36,137 nucleotides of DNA, taken from Velocimicrobium porci. GTDB lineage: Bacteria; Bacillota; Clostridia; Lachnospirales; Lachnospiraceae. The stretch covers positions 1-36,137 of the forward strand of contig NZ_VUMT01000024.1 of the NCBI RefSeq assembly GCF_009696045.1, given 5' to 3'. How positions within the stretch are numbered: the stretch's first letter is position 1; each line of letters opens with the position of its first letter. Below the pieces are notes generated by a model. The model was not told the DNA's origin, made no database searches, and was given only the letters and a program-made list of their open reading frames with translations. Below, one piece after another: positions 24,622-34,945 of the stretch. Position numbers and translations under genes: made by a program.

Positions 24622-25521
24622 ATGAAGTGTTTTATTTCGAGAGAATATGATGTATCACTTGACATATTAAATGCAATACAAGAGGTACTTAATGAAATGA
24701 AAATCGAATATTTTGATATGTATTCTGGGCAGGTTGGAATGAATATTGCAACAAGTGTATTGAATGCTATAAAAGAATCTCAGATTGTTATTGCTATAGT
24801 TACCCAAAAGGCTTCAAACGTTTTGTTCGAGATAGGAATGGCTATCGGGGCAGGTAAAGCTGTATTTTTACTAATAGACGATAACGCAAATATTCCTACA
24901 GATTTAAAAGGTATGACATACATAAAAATAAATGAAAATTTGAAGGAAAATTTACTCTTGCCTTTAAATTTTCTCGTAGAGAGTAAAAGAAAAATACAAA
25001 AGATAGATTTGGCTAATACATATAAATCTGCCATAATAAATATTTCCAAAGATATGTATATGGAAAAATTTAAAGATATTAAGAATAATGGGAGCGGGGT
25101 AGAATTTGAAAAATTGGTAGTTGAGTTATTTGAGGAACTTAAGGGACAATATGCTGCACTCAAATTTACTAATGTAACAAGAGAAGCTGGATATGATTTA
25201 GCTGTTTGGATTGATGAATTGGAGGATAAGATTGTAAATCCAGTAAAATTCGAATTGAAGTATGGTAATATTTCGAGAAAACAACTAGATGAATGCATTA
25301 GAAAATTAGCTTCCATTTCTAAAAATCAAGAATTGATATTTGTTTTGTATTATAGCAAAAAGAGCAATATTATAGATTATCACAGTGGGGTTCCTAATAT
25401 TGTTGTGGTTGAATTCGAAAATTTTGTAGATAAAGTTTTTGAATATGGACTTGCACAGGCGATTTGGTATTTTAGAAATTTAGGTGCCCATGGGAGGAGT
25501 TGTGAAAATGATTCCCTATGA
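24622..25521 (+). CDS. TIR-like / PD-(D/E)XK nuclease fusion
   Basis: This 299-residue protein starts at ATG 24622 after GGAGGA. Residues 1-110 look like a TIR or TIR-related nucleotide-hydrolysing fold: first strand KCFISREYD, then SQIVIAIVTQKASNVLFEIG with Glu70 in the position of the catalytic glutamate, and AIGAGKAVFLLIDD. Residues 155-285 look like a Mrr-type restriction nuclease: FEKLVVELFEEL (Glu163), REAGYDLAVW (Asp192) and FELKYG (Glu211, Lys213) form the PD-(D/E)XK signature. A TIR-like sensor or NADase fused to a nuclease suits an anti-phage effector. It overlaps the next gene by 14 bases. Confidence 0.72.
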   Translation: MKCFISREYDVSLDILNAIQEVLNEMKIEYFDMYSGQVGMNIATSVLNAIKESQIVIAIVTQKASNVLFEIGMAIGAGKAVFLLIDDNANIPTDLKGMTYIKINENLKENLLLPLNFLVESKRKIQKIDLANTYKSAIINISKDMYMEKFKDIKNNGSGVEFEKLVVELFEELKGQYAALKFTNVTREAGYDLAVWIDELEDKIVNPVKFELKYGNISRKQLDECIRKLASISKNQELIFVLYYSKKSNIIDYHSGVPNIVVVEFENFVDKVFEYGLAQAIWYFRNLGAHGRSCENDSL

Positions 25522-26032
25522 TAAAGAAAAGATAAGGAAATATATTGAAGATAGTGAAAAAACTTCAACAAAGCAAGAAAAAGGCAAACTATATGAAGAT
25601 TTAGCGTGTTATATTTTTGAAATGATTCCTGGAGTAGTTATTGCCAAAAGGAATTCTATGAATCAATATAATACAGAAGAAGTAGATGTGTCAATTTGGA
25701 ATGATAAGTTTTCTGATGGCTTACATTTTTTAAATAATATATTTCTTGTTGAATGTAAGAATTGGAGCAACCCGGTTAAAAGTGTTGATGTAAATTGGTT
25801 TGCTACTAAAGTCGAGGATAGAGGATTGGATTTTGGAATTTTAGTGGCAGCACATGGTATTACTAAAGAAAATGATGAAGTAAAAAGAGCACAAAGCATA
25901 TTGACAGGATATTTGAGGAAGCATATACAAATTATTGTATTGGAGAAAGACGAAATACTTGCTCTTGATACGACGGATGATATTATTTTACTTATTAAAA
26001 ATAAAATATGCGAATTAGTTGTTAATGGTTAG
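25508..26032 (+). CDS. PD-(D/E)XK (Mrr-like) nuclease
   Basis: This 174-residue protein starts at ATG 25508 after GGGAGGAG. It has the order of a restriction-endonuclease fold: KGKLYEDLACYIFEMIPG (Glu30), TEEVDVSIW (Asp60), FLVECKNWSNPV (Glu82, Lys84), then DFGILVAAHGIT, as in Mrr-type nucleases. It is translated in overlap with the TIR-like fusion, so the two probably work together. With two nuclease domains and a HEPN-motif protein the operon resembles a defence system; no methylase that would make it an ordinary restriction-modification system is adjacent. Confidence 0.75.
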   Translation: MIPYDKEKIRKYIEDSEKTSTKQEKGKLYEDLACYIFEMIPGVVIAKRNSMNQYNTEEVDVSIWNDKFSDGLHFLNNIFLVECKNWSNPVKSVDVNWFATKVEDRGLDFGILVAAHGITKENDEVKRAQSILTGYLRKHIQIIVLEKDEILALDTTDDIILLIKNKICELVVNG

Positions 26033-26072
26033 TCTTTAAAACAAATTGTAAATAACGTAATAGTTGTAAGGC

Positions 26073-26098
26073 AGCACTTAGGAGAAATCTTAAGTGCT
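26073..26098 (+). terminator. Terminator after cargo operon
   Basis: AGCACTTA (26073-26080) and TAAGTGCT (26091-26098) are perfect arms followed by ATTTTC. It is 40 bases after the last cargo gene. The T-run is short, so efficiency may be moderate. Confidence 0.6.
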
Positions 26099-26129
26099 AT
26101 TTTCATATGTGAGAAAGGAGCAGATAAAG

Positions 26130-26180
26130 TTGAATAAAGTTTACCGTCACTGGTGGCAATGGCTCATGAACGAACCATAG
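26130..26180 (+). CDS. 16-residue Trp-rich leader peptide
   Basis: A TTG start at 26130 follows GAAAGGAG by nine bases and encodes MNKVYRHWWQWLMNEP, ending at TAG 26178-26180. The reading frame runs into a strong terminator hairpin (26152-26191): the three Trp codons lie in the left arm and the stop codon in the right arm. This arrangement is that of transcription attenuation or ribosome-controlled readthrough before the giant helicase gene. No experimental evidence is known to me for this peptide. Confidence 0.5.
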   Translation: MNKVYRHWWQWLMNEP

Positions 26181-26191
26181 CCACCTTTTTT
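26152..26191 (+). terminator. Strong terminator/attenuator before helicase gene
   Basis: GGTGGCAATGG (26152-26162) and CCATAGCCACC (26175-26185) pair with one mismatch and are followed by six T. It stands 35 bases before the helicase start, so transcripts from upstream must pass it. It overlaps the leader peptide. Confidence 0.85.
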
Positions 26192-26225
26192 GTTGCAGAA
26201 AATCAAATAAGAATGGAGGTTTACC

Positions 26226-29200
26226 ATGAGAAAATATAAATTGATTTCCGTATTGGCAGAAGAAACAGCAAAAGAAGTCGTGCGGAATGAAGAAAACTGG
26301 AGGAGATACCTAAATACTGCTTCCAGACTGTACAAATATCCGTTCAAGGAACAGCTTTTAATCTATGCCCAAAGACCGGATGCAACCGCCTGTGCTTCCA
26401 TAGAGATATGGAATGAAAAGATGTACTGTTGGGTAAACAAAGGTGCAAAGGGCATTGCGTTGATTGATGAGGACAGTTTTTCCGGTTTGAAATACGTCTT
26501 TGATATTTCAGACGTGCATAAGGCAAGAAGAATTGGACGATTCCCTAACCTCTGGGAAATGCGTGAGGAACACATGGAAGCGGTGATTTCCCGTCTGGAA
26601 AAGACTTACGGGGACACCGACAGGGAAGGCGGGTTTGTGGGACGTATCCGGGAGATTGCCGGACGGATTGCAGAGGACTGTTATAAGGAGCTTGCTTCGG
26701 ATATGGAATACTTAAAGGAAGGGAGCTTTTTAGAGGAACTGGACGAGCTGAACGTGGAAGTAAGGATACGGGAAACCCTTGCCGACAGCATTGCCTATAC
26801 CGTTTTAAAGCGGTGTGGCATGGAGGAGAGTGAGCTTGCCGAAGAAATAAATTTCCCTTATATCCATGAGTTTAACACAGTGGAAACGCTGTCACAGCTT
26901 GGCAGTAACGTGTCCGATTTATCAAAGCCTATCCTGATGGAGATAGGCAAAGCAATCGGGGTGTATGAGAGGGAGAAAGCAGAGAATCGCACAGCGGAAA
27001 ATTCTGCTCAAAAAGGACTTGCAAACACCTCAGAAACACGCTACAATGCTTTAAAGCGTGAAAGCGAAAGCCAAGACGGAGAATCTATCACACAGACCGG
27101 AGAAGCCGGGGAAAGGAGCAAATATGATGAATCTGACATACGAGAAGAACGGGGATTATCAGATACCGATGGTAGTAATGGACGAACAGCCGAAGGAGGT
27201 ACTGACGAAGTACGGACTGATGAGGAAGAAGTTTTTACAGGAACACAAGAACGGAGTATATACGGGACTTCTTCTGAGCGGGAAGCTGAAGGAACACCTG
27301 TTGATGATACAGGAGCAGGCAGAGGAGAGAATGGAGCTTCTGACCGGACAGATGAAGGAGAGAGAGGGGATAACGGAGCAGATGAAAGCAGAGAATCAGA
27401 TGCTCTGGGTAGCGAAGATGAACAGCATCGTACACTCGGCAGAGGAGATCGTGATGACGGAACTAATCTACAGTTAAATATCGAACAGCCGGAGGGAACC
27501 TATCAGCAGTTAAGCCTGTTTCCGAGCTTTGAGGAACAGGTTGGCACAATCGCAGCAGCGGAAGCAAGTATTCAATATACCATGCCCGCTGCTTTTTCTT
27601 TGCCACAGGAGCAGATTGACAGTATCTTGCGTAGTGGCGGCGGTAGGGATAACAGCAGAAAACGTATCTATGCCAAGTACCAGCAGGGCAAGTCCCCGGA
27701 GGAAATGACGGAGTTTTTAAAGAACGAATATAAGACCACCGGAAAAGGCTTTGAATTTGACGGAAATCCCGTGTCCTTATGGTTTGATGAAATGGGGATG
27801 CGTATCGGTTACGGTACATCGGCAAAGGAAAATACCCTTGCAGTGATGAGCTGGAGCGAAGTGGAGAGCCATATCCGTGTTATGGTGGAGAATGGTACTT
27901 ATATGAGTGCCAATGAAGTATTTCTTGTGGATGCGGTGGAGCGTGAGAGAATTGCTACGGACATTAACAATTTCTTCCGTGACGGAATATCGGAAATGCC
28001 GGAGAGTCTGGAACTTAAATTTTCTAACTACCCGGCAAGCATGGAAAGGCTATGTGAGCTTTTATCCACCACTGAGGGCAGAGAACTGATTCAGGATGAG
28101 CTTGAAAAGGCAAAAGCACAGCTTGACAGCGGAGAAAAGCAGATTAAATGGCGGTATGTGAAAAGACCGGATTATTTATTAGAACAGCTTGCGGATTTAG
28201 GTGTGGAAAAGAAAGAATTCCCGGCACCTGATACGGTGGAAGTAAGGAATGAGAACTTCATCACACAGGACGAGATTGATTACAGGCTGGCAGGAGGAAG
28301 CGGCTTTGAACATGGAAAGTTCCGTATCTATGAGTATTTCATGGAAGGGCATGACAAGAAAGATAACATTGCTTTTCTGAAAAATGAATATGGTACGGGC
28401 GGCAGCTCCCACGCACTTCCGGGAAGTGACAGAGCGCACGAGGATCACGATGCCAAAGGTATCCGTCTGGAGAAAGGTAACTATGGCAGTCCTTACGCAA
28501 AGGTGCTTTTAAACTGGAATGTAGTGGAGAAACGTGTCCGGGAGCTTGTGCAGGCAGATAAATACCTTTCACCGGAGGGAAAGAAAGCCTATGCACAGTA
28601 CAAACAGGAACAGGCAGAGAAAGCCATGCAAAAAGAACAGGAGAAGTTAGAGCATGGCACCCGCCTGGAATGTAAGGAAGCCATTGAGAAGGCGATTGCA
28701 GAAAACTTTGACGGTACCACGCTTCCGAGAGATACCGCAAAAGGTGTTATAGAGCAGTATGGAAAGGAACGTGTGGAATATGTCCTTGCCAATACCATTA
28801 CACACTTATCCCATGACGGGCGGTTTTCTGTCAATAACAAGGAATGGGCAAAGGGCATTGTACCGAGTGCAGAATGGAATACGAGAGATCTCATTGTAAC
28901 CTCGCATCCGGCTGTGCTTGACGGTTTTACCAATCAGGCAAGGCGGTATCAGGAATTAGACAGAGAGCTGGAAAAACAGCCTGTACCGGAGAGGGAAGAA
29001 ACAGAAACCATTTCTGAAGGAGAAGCAAAAGCACCTGAAACCGAAAAAGCAGACATAGAGCAGTTAAATAAAAGACTGTCTGAAATGTCGGCTGTGGTTA
29101 AAATCTGCGGAGCATTAGAACGGAAAGATGTGGTTGGCTGGAACGAGGAAACACAGGTGGTCACGATTTCTGACGATGAGCGCACTTTAGAGGGAAAAGA

Positions 29201-32200
29201 GGTCTATGATTTCCTTTTTGCAGAAGCGGCAGACTATGTAATGATGCAGACAATCAGCGGCGAAACAGAAAAAGCTCTGGAGATGGACGGACTGCTAAAG
29301 GATGCCGGACAGTATGCGTCACGTTATGAGGGCGAGCCTTCCATAGAGCAGAAAGAAGAACCGCCTTTGACTGCGGATGATGTTCAAAACATTGTATTGA
29401 TAGACCGGGAATATATCAGAGGTACACGAACAACAGTCTATGATTTTGAGTGTGATATTCGTGGGGAACATGATAAGCTGCAATATACGCTTGAGTACCA
29501 TGATGACGGAGAAGGCTTTACCATTCATACGGAGAAGGATGATATTTGGGAACGTATGCCGGACCCTGAACTGGCACGCTTGGAGGGCATTCTTGGCAGG
29601 GAAGCATTATATTTTAAGTACCATGATAAAATAGCCGGGGCAAAGAGCCTTGAGGACATGGAGGAGATTCGCTTCAGCATTATGGAAGAAGAATCTCCTT
29701 ATTTTTCTGCTGTTTCCCAAAGAGTATGGGGTGAATATGAACAGAAAAATAAAGAATTGTCCAATCCTATGCAAGAAAGTGAAGTGATTGCCGAACCGGA
29801 GCCGCAGAATGAAGCAGAAGCACCAAAGGAACAGCCGCCGATTGACAAATCGGGTGCAGTCAATTTCCACATTGCTCCGGAAACAGAGGAAAGTGCCGGA
29901 AAAGGGTTTGCGGCAAAGGAAAAATTCCGTCAGAACCTGGAAGCAATCAGAACGCTTGAAAAGATTGAGGGAGAAAACCGTATTGCCACACGGTCAGAAC
30001 AGGAGATTTTAGCAAAATATGTAGGCTGGGGCGGTCTTGCTGATGCCTTTGATGAAACCAAAGCGAACTGGGCAAGTGAATATCAGGAATTAAAGAGCCT
30101 GTTGTCAGCCGAGGAATACGATTCAGCAAGGGAAAGCACCTTAAATGCCCACTATACAAGCCCTGTGATCATCAAGGCGATTTATGATGCGATGGAAAGA
30201 ATGGGCTTTTCAAAAGGCAACATCTTGGAGCCGGCAATGGGTATCGGAAACTTTTTCGGTATGCTGCCGGAGAATATGCAGGAGAGCAGGCTTTATGGTG
30301 TGGAGCTGGACGGAATTACCGGAAGAATTGCAAGGCAGCTATACCCGAATGCCGATGTGAAGATCACAGGCTTTGAAAAGACGGACTATCCCAATGATTT
30401 CTTTGATGTGGCAATCGGAAACGTGCCATTCGGTCAATACAAGGTGGCAGACAGAGCCTACGATAAGCATAACTTCCTCATACACGATTATTTTTTTGCC
30501 AAAGCCTTAGATAAGGTCAGACCGGGCGGCGTGGTGGCATTTGTCACCTCAAAGGGAACAATGGATAAGAAAAGCCAGGAAGTCAGAAAGTACCTTGGGC
30601 AGAGAGCGGAGCTTCTTGGAGCAATCAGGCTTCCAAACACAGCCTTTAAGGAAAATGCAGGGACGGAGGTCACTTCGGACATTCTTTTCTTAAAGAAGCG
30701 TGACAGGGTAATCGACATCGAGCCGGATTGGGTACATCTTTGTGAAAATGAAGATGGCATAGCCATGAACCAGTATTTTGCAGACCACCCGGAAATGATC
30801 ATGGGAAAAATGGAAATGGTCAGCGGGCAGTTTGGCATGGAAGCCACCTGCACACCGGATACAGCCATTCCTCTATCCAAGCAGCTTGAAAAGGCTATAT
30901 CCCATATCGAGGGCAGCATTGACGGGGTAGAGTTCGATGAGCTTGACGATGAGCTGGCAAGAGAAGCAATACCCGCCGATCCAGACGTGAAGAATTACAG
31001 TTACACGATCGTGGACGAAAGGGTGTATTACCGGGAAAATTCCATTATGAAGCCTGTGGACGTATCAGAAACGATGGAGCAGCGTATGAAAGGCATGGTG
31101 CAGATTCGTGACTGTACACAGGAGCTGATTGATTATCAGTTGAACGAATATCCGGAAGATATGATTAAGAGCAAGCAGGCAGAGCTTAATGAGCTGTATG
31201 ATGCGTTTTCCAAGAAATACGGTCTGATCAATTCACAGACCAATAAGAGAGCGTTTAATCAAGACTCAAGCTATTGTCTGCTTTGTTCATTGGAAAAGCT
31301 TGACGATGAGGGCAACTTCAAAGGCAAGGCGGATATGTTTTCTAAGAGAACCATTAAAAAGGCAGAGGTTGTCACAAGCGTGGATACCGCAAGCGAAGCG
31401 CTGGCGGTGTCATTAGGGGAAAAGGCAAGGGTAGACCTAGCCTATATGTCGGAGCTTACGGGAAAAAGCGAGGAAGATGTGGCAAAGGAACTTGCCGGAA
31501 TTATTTTCCAGAATCCGGTTACAGAAAAGTGGGAAACCGCAGACGAGTATTTAAGCGGCAATGTCCGGGAGAAGCTGGCAACCGCAAGGGTTTTTGCAGA
31601 GAACCGTCCGGAGTTTGCAATCAATGTCACAGCCCTTAAGGGTGTACAGCCAAAGGAGCTTGATGCAAGCGAGATTGAGGTGCGTATCGGTGCCACATGG
31701 ATTGAGCCTAAGTACATCGAGGATTTCATGCGGGAAACCTTTGAAACACCGGATTACCTTTTTGACCGCAACCTTGTTGGGGTGCAGTATTCCGATGTGA
31801 CAGGACAGTGGAACGTAAAGGGCAAAAATGTGGATCGTGGCAATTCACTTGTCAACATGACATACGGAACGAGCCGGGCAAATGCTTACCGCATTCTGGA
31901 AGATTCCTTAAACCTTCGTGATACCCGTATCTTTGATACGATAGAGGAAGATGGAAAGGAAAAGAGAGTTCTTAATAAAAAGGAAACCACGCTTGCCAGC
32001 CAGAAACAGGAAGCCATAAGGGAAGCCTTTAAGGACTGGGTATTTCGTGATCCGGAGCGCAGACAGACCTTGTGTGCCAAGTACAACGAGCTTTTCAATT
32101 CCACCAGACCGAGAGAGTATGATGGTTCCCACCTAAAGTTTCCGGGCATGACACCGGACATTACATTAAGACCGCATCAGCTAAATGCGGTGGCACATCA

Positions 32201-34877
32201 GCTTTATGGGGATAATACCCTGCTTGCCCATTGCGTGGGTGCGGGTAAGACCTTTGAAATGATTGCTGCAGCAATGGAGAGCAGGCGGTTAGGGCTTTGC
32301 CAAAAGAGCTTATTTGTTGTACCGAATCATTTAACAGAGCAGTGGGCGAGTGATTTCCTGCGCCTGTATCCGGGTGCAAATATTTTAGCTGCCACAAAGA
32401 AAGATTTTGAGCCTGCCAACCGTAAAAAGTTCTGTTCCCGTATTGCAACCGGGGATTATGATGCGGTCATCATCGGGCATACGCAGTTTGAAAAGATACC
32501 GCTTTCAACGGAAAGACAGGCTGCCATGATTGAGCGGCAGATAACGGAAATAGAAATGGCAATCGAAGCGGTCAAGGCGGAAAAGGGCGAGCGTTACACC
32601 ATTAAGCAGATGGAAAAGACGAAAAAATCTTTAAGCGCAAGGCTGAGCCGATTAAACGATACTTCCCGCAAGGACAACGTAGTAACATTTGAACAGCTTG
32701 GTGTTGACAGGCTGTTTGTAGACGAGAGCCACAATTATAAGAACCTTTTCTTATACACCAAGATGCGGAACGTGGCGGGCATTGCACAGACGGAAGCACA
32801 GAAGTCCTCGGATATGTTTGCAAAGTGTCAGTATATGGACGAGCTGACAGGCGGCAAGGGCATTACCTTTGCAACAGGTACACCGATTTCTAACAGCATG
32901 ACGGAGCTTTATACGAATATGCGCTATCTGCAATACAATACGCTCCAGAAACTCGGTCTTGGCAATTTCGACAGTTGGGCGGCTACTTTCGGAGAAACGC
33001 AGACAGCCATAGAGCTTGCACCAGAGGGAACCGGCTACCGGGCAAAGACAAGGTTTGCCAAGTTCTTCAATCTGCCGGAGCTGATTTCGCTTTTCAAAGA
33101 AAGTGCGGATATTCAGACACCGGATATGCTAAAGCTGCCTGTACCGGAAGCAGAGTACGAAAATGTGGTGTTAAAGCCGAGCGAGTATCAGAAAGAAATG
33201 GTACAGTCCCTTGCGGATCGTGCGGAGGCTGTTCGTGATAGGAAGGTAGAGCCACACGTTGACAATATGCTCAAAATCACCAATGACGGTAGAAAACTTG
33301 CATTAGACCAGCGATTAATCAATGATATGCTTCCCGATGAGGATAATTCCAAAGCCACCACCTGTGTGGACAAGGCATGTGAGATATGGGAAGAAACAAA
33401 GGAACAGAAGTCGGCACAGCTTATCTTCTGTGACTTATCGACACCGAAAGGAGATGGTACATTTAATGTTTATGAAGACATTCGCAGCAAGCTGATAGAA
33501 AAGGGTGTCCCACCGGAAGAAATCGCATTTATCCATGATGCCAATACAGAGAAAAGAAAAGCGGAGCTGTTTGCAAAGGTAAGAAGCGGACAGGTTCGTT
33601 TTTTATTGGGTTCTACTGCCAAAATGGGAGCCGGAACCAACGTACAGGACAGACTGATTGCATTACACCATTTGGATGTGCCCTGGCGTCCGTCTGACAT
33701 TGAACAGCAGGAAGGTCGTATTTTACGACAGGGAAACATGAATGATAAGGTCAAGATTTTCCGGTATGTGACGGAAGGCACCTTCGACAGTTATTCATGG
33801 CAGCTCATTGAGAATAAGCAGAAGTTTATCGGGCAGATCATGACGAGCAAGTCCCCGGTACGTTCCTGTGAGGACATTGACGAAGCGGCGCTTTCTTATG
33901 CAGAGGTCAAGGCACTTGCAACCGGAAACCCTTACATCAAGGAGAAGATGGACTTAGACATACAGGTGTCAAAGCTGAAGCTCTTAAAGGCGAATCACAC
34001 AAGCCAGCGTTACCGTCTGGAGGACAATATCGCAAAGCATTACCCGATGCAGATCACAGCCTTAAAAGAAAGGCTTGAGGGATACCGGACGGACATTCAG
34101 ACCTATGCGGCGCATAAGCCTGTGGATAAGGATGCTTTTTCCATGAAGATAGGCAACCGCACTTATACGGACAAAAAGGAAGCGGGTGCGGCGTTGATTG
34201 ATATGTGCCGGAGCGCCAAACAACCAAATATGGCGGTCACAATCGGAGAATATCAGGGCTTTAAGATGAGCGTGTCTTTTGACTCGTTCTTCTCCAAGTT
34301 TACGATCAGCTTAAAAGGAAGTCTTAGCCATGAGGTGGAAATCGGAGCTGATCCTTTGGGAAATCTGCAAAGACTTTCCAATGCACTAGAGGGAATGACT
34401 GGGAAAATGGCAGATGTGGAGCAGAAGCTTTCCAACGTGGAACATCAGCTTGAAACCGCAAAGGTGGAAGTCACAAAACCTTTTGCACAGGAGCAGGAAC
34501 TGGCGGAGAAGCTAGAGCGCCTTGCAGAGTTAAATGCACTTCTTAATATGGACGAAAAGGGCGATAATGCGCTGGATATGGGCGATGATGAGCCGGAGGA
34601 AGAAACCGGAGAGCAGAGTACACAGGCACAGGAGGGTGAGCCGGACAGAGCGGAAGATATACAGGCGGTGGCTGATGAACCGTTAAAGCCTGTTGCAAGT
34701 TTTCTGATGTCGGAGCGTATCGCAGAGCATGACAAGGAGCGGATGTTAGCAGACGGTTCCAGAGGGCGGGTATCCGTCAAGGAGAAACTTGCCGAGATGA
34801 AGCAGAAAATATCCGATCAGAAGATGCCGGAGAAACCGGAAGTCACAAAGAGCAAAGGAAAAGAAGAAAGTTTATAA
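26226..34877 (+). CDS. Giant methylase/SNF2-type helicase of ICE
   Basis: This 2883-residue protein is the conserved giant of Tn1549-type ICEs. Residues 1-75 resemble the ArdC N-terminal fold ([13 protein letters not shown], then [10 protein letters not shown]). Residues 240-420 are disordered and acidic, and encode tnpV in another frame. Two copies of a roughly 100-residue domain lie near 455-570 and 680-790. An adenine-methylase-like domain spans about 1310-1480 ([20 protein letters not shown]). The helicase spans about 1960-2560: motif [11 protein letters not shown] (about 2003-2012), DESHN (about 2165), TGTPISNS and [11 protein letters not shown] (about 2491-2501). The C-terminus is coiled coil, ending in [12 protein letters not shown]. 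It probably processes or protects transferred DNA. It starts after ATGGAGGTTTACC. Confidence 0.92.
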   Translation: MRKYKLISVLAEETAKEVVRNEENWRRYLNTASRLYKYPFKEQLLIYAQRPDATACASIEIWNEKMYCWVNKGAKGIALIDEDSFSGLKYVFDISDVHKARRIGRFPNLWEMREEHMEAVISRLEKTYGDTDREGGFVGRIREIAGRIAEDCYKELASDMEYLKEGSFLEELDELNVEVRIRETLADSIAYTVLKRCGMEESELAEEINFPYIHEFNTVETLSQLGSNVSDLSKPILMEIGKAIGVYEREKAENRTAENSAQKGLANTSETRYNALKRESESQDGESITQTGEAGERSKYDESDIREERGLSDTDGSNGRTAEGGTDEVRTDEEEVFTGTQERSIYGTSSEREAEGTPVDDTGAGRGENGASDRTDEGERGDNGADESRESDALGSEDEQHRTLGRGDRDDGTNLQLNIEQPEGTYQQLSLFPSFEEQVGTIAAAEASIQYTMPAAFSLPQEQIDSILRSGGGRDNSRKRIYAKYQQGKSPEEMTEFLKNEYKTTGKGFEFDGNPVSLWFDEMGMRIGYGTSAKENTLAVMSWSEVESHIRVMVENGTYMSANEVFLVDAVERERIATDINNFFRDGISEMPESLELKFSNYPASMERLCELLSTTEGRELIQDELEKAKAQLDSGEKQIKWRYVKRPDYLLEQLADLGVEKKEFPAPDTVEVRNENFITQDEIDYRLAGGSGFEHGKFRIYEYFMEGHDKKDNIAFLKNEYGTGGSSHALPGSDRAHEDHDAKGIRLEKGNYGSPYAKVLLNWNVVEKRVRELVQADKYLSPEGKKAYAQYKQEQAEKAMQKEQEKLEHGTRLECKEAIEKAIAENFDGTTLPRDTAKGVIEQYGKERVEYVLANTITHLSHDGRFSVNNKEWAKGIVPSAEWNTRDLIVTSHPAVLDGFTNQARRYQELDRELEKQPVPEREETETISEGEAKAPETEKADIEQLNKRLSEMSAVVKICGALERKDVVGWNEETQVVTISDDERTLEGKEVYDFLFAEAADYVMMQTISGETEKALEMDGLLKDAGQYASRYEGEPSIEQKEEPPLTADDVQNIVLIDREYIRGTRTTVYDFECDIRGEHDKLQYTLEYHDDGEGFTIHTEKDDIWERMPDPELARLEGILGREALYFKYHDKIAGAKSLEDMEEIRFSIMEEESPYFSAVSQRVWGEYEQKNKELSNPMQESEVIAEPEPQNEAEAPKEQPPIDKSGAVNFHIAPETEESAGKGFAAKEKFRQNLEAIRTLEKIEGENRIATRSEQEILAKYVGWGGLADAFDETKANWASEYQELKSLLSAEEYDSARESTLNAHYTSPVIIKAIYDAMERMGFSKGNILEPAMGIGNFFGMLPENMQESRLYGVELDGITGRIARQLYPNADVKITGFEKTDYPNDFFDVAIGNVPFGQYKVADRAYDKHNFLIHDYFFAKALDKVRPGGVVAFVTSKGTMDKKSQEVRKYLGQRAELLGAIRLPNTAFKENAGTEVTSDILFLKKRDRVIDIEPDWVHLCENEDGIAMNQYFADHPEMIMGKMEMVSGQFGMEATCTPDTAIPLSKQLEKAISHIEGSIDGVEFDELDDELAREAIPADPDVKNYSYTIVDERVYYRENSIMKPVDVSETMEQRMKGMVQIRDCTQELIDYQLNEYPEDMIKSKQAELNELYDAFSKKYGLINSQTNKRAFNQDSSYCLLCSLEKLDDEGNFKGKADMFSKRTIKKAEVVTSVDTASEALAVSLGEKARVDLAYMSELTGKSEEDVAKELAGIIFQNPVTEKWETADEYLSGNVREKLATARVFAENRPEFAINVTALKGVQPKELDASEIEVRIGATWIEPKYIEDFMRETFETPDYLFDRNLVGVQYSDVTGQWNVKGKNVDRGNSLVNMTYGTSRANAYRILEDSLNLRDTRIFDTIEEDGKEKRVLNKKETTLASQKQEAIREAFKDWVFRDPERRQTLCAKYNELFNSTRPREYDGSHLKFPGMTPDITLRPHQLNAVAHQLYGDNTLLAHCVGAGKTFEMIAAAMESRRLGLCQKSLFVVPNHLTEQWASDFLRLYPGANILAATKKDFEPANRKKFCSRIATGDYDAVIIGHTQFEKIPLSTERQAAMIERQITEIEMAIEAVKAEKGERYTIKQMEKTKKSLSARLSRLNDTSRKDNVVTFEQLGVDRLFVDESHNYKNLFLYTKMRNVAGIAQTEAQKSSDMFAKCQYMDELTGGKGITFATGTPISNSMTELYTNMRYLQYNTLQKLGLGNFDSWAATFGETQTAIELAPEGTGYRAKTRFAKFFNLPELISLFKESADIQTPDMLKLPVPEAEYENVVLKPSEYQKEMVQSLADRAEAVRDRKVEPHVDNMLKITNDGRKLALDQRLINDMLPDEDNSKATTCVDKACEIWEETKEQKSAQLIFCDLSTPKGDGTFNVYEDIRSKLIEKGVPPEEIAFIHDANTEKRKAELFAKVRSGQVRFLLGSTAKMGAGTNVQDRLIALHHLDVPWRPSDIEQQEGRILRQGNMNDKVKIFRYVTEGTFDSYSWQLIENKQKFIGQIMTSKSPVRSCEDIDEAALSYAEVKALATGNPYIKEKMDLDIQVSKLKLLKANHTSQRYRLEDNIAKHYPMQITALKERLEGYRTDIQTYAAHKPVDKDAFSMKIGNRTYTDKKEAGAALIDMCRSAKQPNMAVTIGEYQGFKMSVSFDSFFSKFTISLKGSLSHEVEIGADPLGNLQRLSNALEGMTGKMADVEQKLSNVEHQLETAKVEVTKPFAQEQELAEKLERLAELNALLNMDEKGDNALDMGDDEPEEETGEQSTQAQEGEPDRAEDIQAVADEPLKPVASFLMSERIAEHDKERMLADGSRGRVSVKEKLAEMKQKISDQKMPEKPEVTKSKGKEESL
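27124..27477 (+). CDS. tnpV: TnpV-like protein encoded inside the helicase gene
   Basis: In the +1 frame relative to the helicase, an ATG at 27124 after AAAGGAGCAAAT opens a 117-residue frame ([17 protein letters not shown] at the start; later [18 protein letters not shown]; ending [19 protein letters not shown]). This matches what I know as the TnpV family of Tn4451-like elements, including the typical LIYS end. In the helicase frame the same DNA encodes a disordered Asp/Glu/Gly/Arg-rich stretch (residues about 300-417). The structured, family-like product and the ribosome site show that the TnpV frame is the constrained one. Function of TnpV is unknown. Confidence 0.8.
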   Translation: MMNLTYEKNGDYQIPMVVMDEQPKEVLTKYGLMRKKFLQEHKNGVYTGLLLSGKLKEHLLMIQEQAEERMELLTGQMKEREGITEQMKAENQMLWVAKMNSIVHSAEEIVMTELIYS

Positions 34878-34923
34878 AGTTTTACGGAAAGAGCAGGTAG
34901 CAATCTATCTGCTTTTTCCTGTT
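34868..34923 (+). repeat. Duplicated hairpin, copy 2
   Basis: This copy of the 56-base hairpin at 14649-14704 begins in the last codons of the helicase gene. Stem arms are GGAAAGAGCAGGTA and TATCTGCTTTTTCC with loop GCAATC. A run GTTTTTAT follows, so it may terminate the helicase transcript before the ArdC-like gene. Confidence 0.8.
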
Positions 34924-34945
34924 TTTATGATAAGGAGGACATACA

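Noticed and set aside
25508-26032. Cargo operon as a classical restriction-modification system
   Set aside because: No methylase gene is in the operon; the methylase domain of the ICE helicase belongs to the conserved ICE core and is not specific to this cargo.
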